A stretch of DNA of 5,990 nt, taken from an uncultured Actinomycetes bacterium. Its GTDB lineage: Bacteria > Actinomycetota > Actinomycetes > Nanopelagicales > Nanopelagicaceae. The position numbers and the translations under genes were made by a program. The notes beneath the pieces were generated by a model that saw only the letters and a list, made by a program, of their open reading frames with translations, was not told the DNA's origin and did not search any database. The stretch is from positions 1 to 5,990 of the forward strand of contig CALMBJ010000213.1 in NCBI GenBank assembly GCA_937860175.1, in the 5' to 3' direction. This document shows positions 1 to 5,990 of this stretch, piece by piece. The stretch's first letter is position 1, and every line of letters starts with the position of its first letter.

Positions 1-54
1 GCTAATTCGAGCCGCACGAGGAAACCACAGGTAAAAACCTAGAAGGAGCACACC
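1..54 (+). promoter_or_regulatory. groES leader with strong Shine-Dalgarno; possible CIRCE remnant at the edge
   Basis: An AGAAGGAG ribosome-binding site lies at 41-48, six bases before the groES ATG, and fixes that start. The first five bases of the window, GCTAA, equal the last five bases of the CIRCE operator (right arm GAGTGCTAA), the HrcA repressor site often found just ahead of groES in Actinobacteria. Only this fragment is visible, so CIRCE is a guess from position and five bases; the Shine-Dalgarno call is firm. The promoter itself must lie to the left of the window. Confidence 0.55.
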
Positions 55-342
55 ATGGCAGTTAAGCCACTAGAAGATCGCATCGTTATCAAGACAAATG
101 AGGCTGAGACAACAACAGCATCAGGTCTTGTTATCCCAGATACAGCAAAAGAGAAGCCACAGGAAGGCACTGTTGTTGCAGTAGGCCCAGGTCGCTTTGA
201 TGATGGCGTACGCGTTCCAATGGATGTCAAGGTTGGCGATGTAGTTCTTTACAGCAAGTACGGCGGAACTGAAATCAAGCACGGTGGAGAAGATCTACTC
301 GTTCTTTCAGCTCGCGACATTCTCGCTGTAATCGAGAAGTAA
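55..342 (+). CDS. groES: GroES, 10-kDa co-chaperonin
   Basis: Cytosolic co-chaperonin; seven copies form the lid that closes the GroEL folding chamber in an ATP-dependent cycle. The product is 95 residues, the normal length. Visible landmarks are the N-terminal PLEDRIVIK strand (residues 5-13), the mobile loop (about 16-32) with the hydrophobic GLVIP segment (24-28) that docks on GroEL, then [10 protein letters not shown] (37-46) and [15 protein letters not shown] (61-75). The ATG at 55 follows a strong Shine-Dalgarno and gives the canonical MAVKPLEDR start. The TAA stop (340-342) is followed at once by the groEL ATG, in the same reading frame, so the two are certainly one operon. Regulation is probably by heat stress through HrcA/CIRCE or HspR-like control, but the operator region is cut off. 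Identification is secure. Confidence 0.98.
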   Translation: MAVKPLEDRIVIKTNEAETTTASGLVIPDTAKEKPQEGTVVAVGPGRFDDGVRVPMDVKVGDVVLYSKYGGTEIKHGGEDLLVLSARDILAVIEK

Positions 343-1980
<1,638 letters not shown>

Positions 1981-2000
1981 CTTTTAACCCAATAAGGTTA

Positions 2001-2046
2001 GAAAAGAAAATGCCCCACAGAGAAATCTGCGGGGCTTTTTCTTTTC
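2001..2046. terminator. Bidirectional intrinsic terminator between convergent groEL and whiB3
   Basis: A stem pairs GCCCCACAG (2012-2020) with CTGCGGGGC (2027-2035): eight of nine pairs, one A/C mismatch, six-base loop AGAAAT. On the + strand it is followed by TTTTTCTTTTC (2036-2046). On the - strand it is followed by a T-rich tract (complement of GAAAAGAAAA at 2001-2010). The flanking A and T tracts are themselves complementary (2001-2010 with 2037-2046). The element sits 20 bases after groEL and 27 bases after whiB3 and fits Rho-independent termination of both. Confidence 0.9.
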
Positions 2047-2072
2047 CCTCGATGAAGAAAGAATGCTGAAGG

Positions 2073-2375
2073 TTATGAAGCGTGTGAAATATCTGGGTTA
2101 ATGTCCTTACCAAGGATTGCTAGGCGATCATCCTCAGATAGACCTCCCCAAATTCCATATGGCTCTTGAACTGCAAGTGCGTGCGCACGGCATGCTGCAA
2201 TTACTGGGCATGATGCGCAGACAGCCTTCGCGGTGTTCTCGCGGTTACGGCGGCGAGGTCCGCGCTCTCCATCTGGATGAAAGAACATCTCAGAAGGCAG
2301 CTCGCGGCATGAACCCTGGTACTGCCACTCCCATTCATCTGCAACGGGGCGGGGTAAGCGTGATATTTCGGCCAT
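2073..2375 (-). CDS. whiB3: WhiB-family Fe-S transcription regulator, WhiB3/WhiD type
   Basis: Small cytosolic protein that binds a [4Fe-4S] cluster sensitive to O2 and NO; family members act on transcription through the principal sigma factor and DNA. From the ATG at 2375 it is 100 residues. Four cysteines, 23, 53, 56 and 62, give C-x29-C-x2-C-x5-C, the spacing I recall for Mycobacterium WhiB3. The turn GIWGG (74-78) and flanking EPYGIWGGLSEDDR, plus WQYQGSC and MFFHPDGERG, resemble WhiB3/WhiD rather than WhiB1, WhiB2 or WhiB7. I chose the ATG at 2375 over the longer frame starting at 2399 or the ATG at 2381. MAEISRLPRP then matches the remembered start of Streptomyces WhiD (MADFSRLPGP), and a promoter places +1 on this ATG. 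The gene is convergent with groEL and divergent from the MerR gene, the same chaperonin-whiB3-guaB neighbourhood as in other Actinobacteria. WhiB3/WhiD serve redox metabolism in mycobacteria and spore maturation in Streptomyces; the role here is unknown. Confidence 0.94.
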   Translation of the reverse strand: MAEISRLPRPVADEWEWQYQGSCRELPSEMFFHPDGERGPRRRNRENTAKAVCASCPVIAACRAHALAVQEPYGIWGGLSEDDRLAILGKDINPDISHAS

Positions 2376-2410
2376 GGGCATAAGGTACAACCGTTTCATA
2401 AGTTGTTCAA
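2375..2410 (-). promoter_or_regulatory. Predicted leaderless promoter of whiB3
   Basis: Reading the - strand, TTGAAC (2410-2405) lies 17 bases before TACCTT (2387-2382), which fits the actinobacterial -35 TTGA and -10 TAnnnT pattern. Six bases later comes ATG at 2375, so the A of the start codon would be +1. No Shine-Dalgarno precedes this ATG, which agrees with a leaderless mRNA, a common mode in Actinobacteria. This is a pattern match, not a mapped start. Confidence 0.55.
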
Positions 2411-2436
2411 GTATTTCCGCTCCAAAAGTTGTTCAA
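2385..2436. repeat. 26-bp imperfect tandem repeat (two copies) in the whiB3/merR divergent region
   Basis: Copy 1 is 2385-2410 and copy 2 is 2411-2436, directly abutting. They agree at 20 of 26 positions: GTA, then CCG, then CA, then the perfectly shared AAGTTGTTCAA at the right end of each (2400-2410 and 2426-2436). On the - strand each copy begins with TTGAAC. In copy 1 this is the predicted whiB3 -35 box. In copy 2 it would be followed after 17 bases by TACTTG (2413-2408), a poorer -10. The unit may be a duplicated promoter or a pair of operator sites; the repeat itself is directly visible. Confidence 0.85.
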
Positions 2437-2452
2437 ATCGCCATTTCAGGTG

Positions 2453-2471
2453 GTGAGATGGGCCACTTCAC
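2453..2471. promoter_or_regulatory. Imperfect 19-bp dyad upstream of the MerR-type gene, candidate operator
   Basis: GTGAgaTGG, a central G at 2462, then CCActTCAC: seven of nine opposed pairs match. MerR-family regulators typically bind dyads of about this length placed between the -35 and -10 boxes, and this one is 14 bases before the ATG at 2486. The flanking hexamers TGGTGA (2451-2456) and CACGAT (2474-2479) are poor promoter boxes. A dyad of this quality could arise by chance in a region this long, so confidence is low. Confidence 0.25.
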
Positions 2472-2485
2472 GCCACGATAGCCCC

Positions 2486-3349
2486 ATGGAAGAGGAGCTT
2501 TTGACCGTAGCCGCGGTCGCCCGCCGAATCGGTGTAGCTCCAGCCACCCTTCGTACCTGGGATCGCCGCTACGGCCTTGGCCCATCCACCCACGAGGCTG
2601 GCGAACATCGCCGTTACCGCCCATCTGATCTAGCCAAGCTATCTCTGATGCGTCGATTGATTACAACAGGAGTCTCACCCTCTGATGCTGCTGAGAAAGC
2701 AAAGGCGCATCAGGGATCGCTCAAGATTGAAAAGCTAGTTGATAACTTTGAAGTTCGTGAAGAGCTGGTTGATTCGATCCATAGAGCAGCCAAGATTTTA
2801 GATAAAACATTTATAGAAACCATCTTGCGAAAAGACATTGCAGACAATGGGGTTATCTCTACATGGACCGAAGTCATTGTGCCGCTTTTGTTTTTGGTCG
2901 GAAATGAGTGGGAAGAGGATGGCTCTGGAATTGAAGTAGAGCACATGCTTTCAGAGCTACTTAAGCGCATCATGCGCGAAGGTGTTCCTGAAATTAAAAG
3001 CCCAAAAAATGCACACCCTGTTTTGCTTGCAGCTGTTGGCGAAGAGATGCATTGCCTTGCTCTACATGCACTTGCTGCAGCACTTGCTGAAAAAAATATT
3101 GAAACCTTCTTCTTAGGGGCAAGAACTCCGCTTGAAGCAATTGATGCGATGGTTCGCAGATCTGCACCGCCAGCAATATTTTTGTGGGCGCAGTTGAGTC
3201 AGAACAGCGACTCAAAGTTCTTCCGCGATATTCCTTCTATTCGCCCAGCTCCACGAGTGATTTTGGGTGGACCTGGTTGGGACATGGATGAGTGCACCGA
3301 TGTCATCGTTGCGCAGGATTTAACCCATGCCTGCGCTGAAATCGAGGGT

Positions 3350-3364
<15 letters not shown>
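2486..3364 (+). CDS. MerR-family regulator with C-terminal cobalamin-binding module (CarH/LitR-like)
   Basis: Predicted cytosolic DNA-binding regulator of 292 residues whose DNA binding may respond to a B12 cofactor and perhaps light. Residues 5-45 are a MerR winged helix-turn-helix (LTVAAVARRIGVAPATLRTW, then DRRYGL and wing GEHRRY). Residues about 80-170 form an alpha-helical cap with W142, then nine residues, then E152-H153, the W-x9-EH motif of adenosylcobalamin-binding CarH proteins. Residues about 177-292 look like a Rossmann B12 domain: E187-x-H189-x-x-A192 stands for the usual D/E-x-H-x-x-G, with H189 the likely lower cobalt ligand, and LGG at 260-262. The residue after W142 is Glu, whereas Thermus CarH has a His that ligates cobalt after illumination, so a photocycle, if any, would differ. 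The ATG at 2486 puts the HTH at the N-terminus as usual; in-frame GTGs at 2450/2453 and TTG at 2429 are less likely, and no good Shine-Dalgarno is seen. It is divergent from whiB3 and 57 bases before guaB. Target genes are unknown. Confidence 0.85.
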
Positions 3365-4536
<1,172 letters not shown>

Positions 4537-4537
<1 letters not shown>

Positions 4538-5649
4538 TGAATAACATCGAAATCGCCCCAGGAAAGCGTGCGCGCACCGCGTACTCCTTTGATGACATCG
4601 CGATTGTTCCAAGCCGCCGAACCCGTGACCCAGAAAATGTTTCAACAACATGGCAGATAGATGCCTACAAGTTTGATTTACCAATGTTGGCAGCACCAAT
4701 GGATTCAGTGGTTTCACCTGAAACCGCGATCGCTATTGGAAAGCTTGGAGGCCTAGGAGTTCTCAACCTTGAAGGTTTGTGGACACGCTACGAGGATCCC
4801 CGTATTCCTCTGGGTGAAATCGCTTCTATGCCAGATAAGCATGCAACTAAGCGAATGCAGGAGATTTACAACGCCCCGATTCGACCTGAATTGATCAAAG
4901 AACGTATCCAGCAGATTCGTGATGCTGGTGTAACCGTTGCCGCATCCTTGTCACCTGCACGTACTGCAGAGTTTCATAAGGCGGTTGTCGCAGCAGGTGT
5001 AGATATCTTTGTAATTCGCGGAACAACTGTTTCAGCAGAGCATGTTGCTGCAGAAAATGAAGCCTTAAACCTTAAGAAGTTTATTTACGAGTTAGATGTT
5101 CCAGTCATTGTTGGCGGAGTCGCAACATCAACCGCCGCCTTGCACTTAATGCGTGCCGGTGCTGCGGGTGTATTAGTGGGCTTCGGCGGCGGTGCAACCC
5201 ACACAACTCGCAAGGTTTTGGGTGTTGAAGTTCCTATGGCATCTGCAGTTGCCGAGGTAGCAGCAGCTCGTCGTGAGTACCTCGATGAATCAGGTGGACG
5301 TTATGTTCATGTGATTGCCGATGGTTCAGTAGGTCGCAGCGGAGATATCGCTAAGGCGATTGCATGTGGCGCAGATGCGGTAATGATGGGTTCACCATTA
5401 GCCAAGGCGGTAGAGGCACCTGGTCTTGGTTGGCACTGGGGATCAGAGGCACATCACCCAGTTCTTCCGCGCGGAGAGCGTGTAAATGTAGGAACTGTCG
5501 GAACACTTGAAGAGATCTTGCTCGGACCTTCTCACACATCAGATGGTTCCATGAACTTGTTCGGCGCACTACGTCGCGCAATGGCGACCTGTGGTTACTC
5601 AGATGTGAAGGAGTTCCAGCGCGTAGAGGTTCTTATTCATCGTGGCTGA
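4537..5649 (+). CDS. guaB3: GuaB3-family IMP dehydrogenase-related protein
   Basis: IMPDH/GMP-reductase superfamily barrel without CBS domains, 370 residues, the normal size for GuaB3. Its reaction in Actinobacteria is unsettled; a cyanobacterial GuaB3 has been reported to act as an IMP dehydrogenase. Visible motifs: [13 protein letters not shown] (17-29), [12 protein letters not shown] (51-62), [15 protein letters not shown] (71-85), VIVGGVAT (190-197), [11 protein letters not shown] (215-225), [12 protein letters not shown] (253-264), [22 protein letters not shown] (268-289), [11 protein letters not shown] (330-340) and KEFQRVEV (358-365). At the catalytic-loop position where GuaB has GSICTTR, this protein has GATHTTR, so His222 replaces the nucleophilic cysteine; the Arg-Tyr flap with LVPEG is also not recognisable. 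GAAGAAGGG (4522-4530) is a good ribosome site six bases before the ATG, and TAATG joins it to guaB. The end overlaps guaA by eight bases, so all three are co-translated from one message. Confidence 0.94.
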
Positions 5650-5990
5650 GCTTCGCGGAGTACTGGTCGTTGATTTTGGCGCACAGTACGCACAGTTAAT
5701 TGCAAGGCGCGTTCGCGAGGCGCATGTCTACTCTGAGATTGTTCCATCATCAATAACAGCTGCAGAGGTTCAAGTTAAGAACCCTTCAGCGATTATCTTG
5801 TCCGGTGGTCCTTCAAGTGTTTATGCAGAGAATGCTCCCAAGATAGATGCAGCGATTTTTGCATTGGGTATTCCTGTCTTTGGAATTTGTTATGGGTTCC
5901 AGGCTATGGCAGCTGCTCTTGGTGGAGTTGTAACTCAAACCGGAAAGTCAGAGTTTGGCCGCACAGACACAACTGTTGTCACTTCATCAA
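5642..5990 (+). CDS. guaA: GMP synthase (glutamine-hydrolysing), N-terminal part, cut by window edge
   Basis: Converts XMP to GMP using glutamine and ATP, the step after IMP dehydrogenase. Only the first 116 codons of an enzyme usually about 520 residues are present, covering most of the class I glutamine amidotransferase domain: [20 protein letters not shown] (7-26), [10 protein letters not shown] (52-61) and the nucleophile elbow GICYGFQ (81-87) with catalytic Cys83, followed by GKSEFGRT (101-108). The His and Glu of the triad, and the ATP-pyrophosphatase and dimerisation domains, lie beyond the window. I place the start at GTG 5642, giving [13 protein letters not shown]; it lies inside guaB3, overlapping its last eight bases in another frame, with AGAGG (5625-5629) as a weak ribosome site 12 bases upstream. 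Translation is thus likely coupled to guaB3. The reading frame is open to the edge with no sign of damage. Confidence 0.96.
   Translation, partial: MAELRGVLVVDFGAQYAQLIARRVREAHVYSEIVPSSITAAEVQVKNPSAIILSGGPSSVYAENAPKIDAAIFALGIPVFGICYGFQAMAAALGGVVTQTGKSEFGRTDTTVVTSS

Noticed and set aside
29..40. AGGT-AAAA-ACCT hairpin in the groES leader
   Set aside because: Only four base pairs; too weak to claim a regulatory structure.
1981..2006. Small inverted repeat (AACC...GGTT with flanking CTTTT/AAAAG) before the groEL terminator
   Set aside because: Four pairs plus a bulged A/T extension; likely incidental beside the much better hairpin at 2012-2035.
2117..2383. Open frame on the + strand opposite whiB3
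   Set aside because: The - strand encodes a clear WhiB protein with all four cysteines; the + strand product resembles nothing and has no independent support.
2429..2485. Upstream TTG (2429) or GTG (2450, 2453) starts for the MerR-type protein
   Set aside because: They add up to 19 residues before the HTH that MerR proteins lack, have no ribosome site, and the TTG lies inside the tandem repeat.

Overview
The window is an ordinary, gene-dense stretch of an actinobacterial chromosome. Three things point to Actinobacteria. A WhiB-family iron-sulfur regulator is present, a family confined to Actinobacteria and their phages. A GuaB3-type IMP-dehydrogenase paralogue sits next to guaB. The order groES, groEL with a histidine-rich tail, whiB3/whiD, guaB, guaB3, guaA resembles the chaperonin/whiB3/guaB2/guaB3 neighbourhood of Mycobacterium and Streptomyces. 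Base composition is balanced by eye, far from the high G+C of those genera, intergenic gaps are tiny and several genes abut or overlap. I infer a genome-streamlined actinobacterium, for example the freshwater acI/Nanopelagicales group, but the sequence alone does not prove the taxon.

Layout. 55-1980 (+): groES and groEL, with the groEL ATG directly after the groES stop and in the same frame. 2001-2046: a symmetric hairpin with A- and T-tracts that can stop transcription from both sides. 2073-2375 (-): whiB3/whiD-like gene, convergent with groEL. 2376-2485: divergent regulatory region holding an exact-period 26-bp imperfect tandem repeat; it contains a good -35/-10 pair placed so that whiB3 mRNA would be leaderless. 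2486-3364 (+): MerR-type regulator with a C-terminal cobalamin-binding module (CarH/LitR-like). 3422-5990 (+): guaB, guaB3 and the start of guaA, tightly overlapping.

How the genes work together. groES/groEL form the protein-folding chamber. guaB and guaA are the two steps IMP to XMP to GMP, and guaB3 is a paralogue of uncertain reaction. The two regulators between them are a redox/NO-sensing type (WhiB3) and a probable cobalamin and possibly light sensor (MerR-B12); they share one divergent promoter region.

Most noteworthy: GuaB completely lacks the CBS (Bateman) regulatory pair while keeping every catalytic motif I could check; GuaB3 has histidine where IMP dehydrogenases have the catalytic cysteine; a B12-type MerR regulator lies where Streptomyces and Mycobacterium carry other regulators; and the whiB3 promoter unit looks tandemly duplicated. 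I see no mobile element, CRISPR array, RNA gene, defence cassette or wholly new system. No gene-free stretch exceeds about 110 bases.
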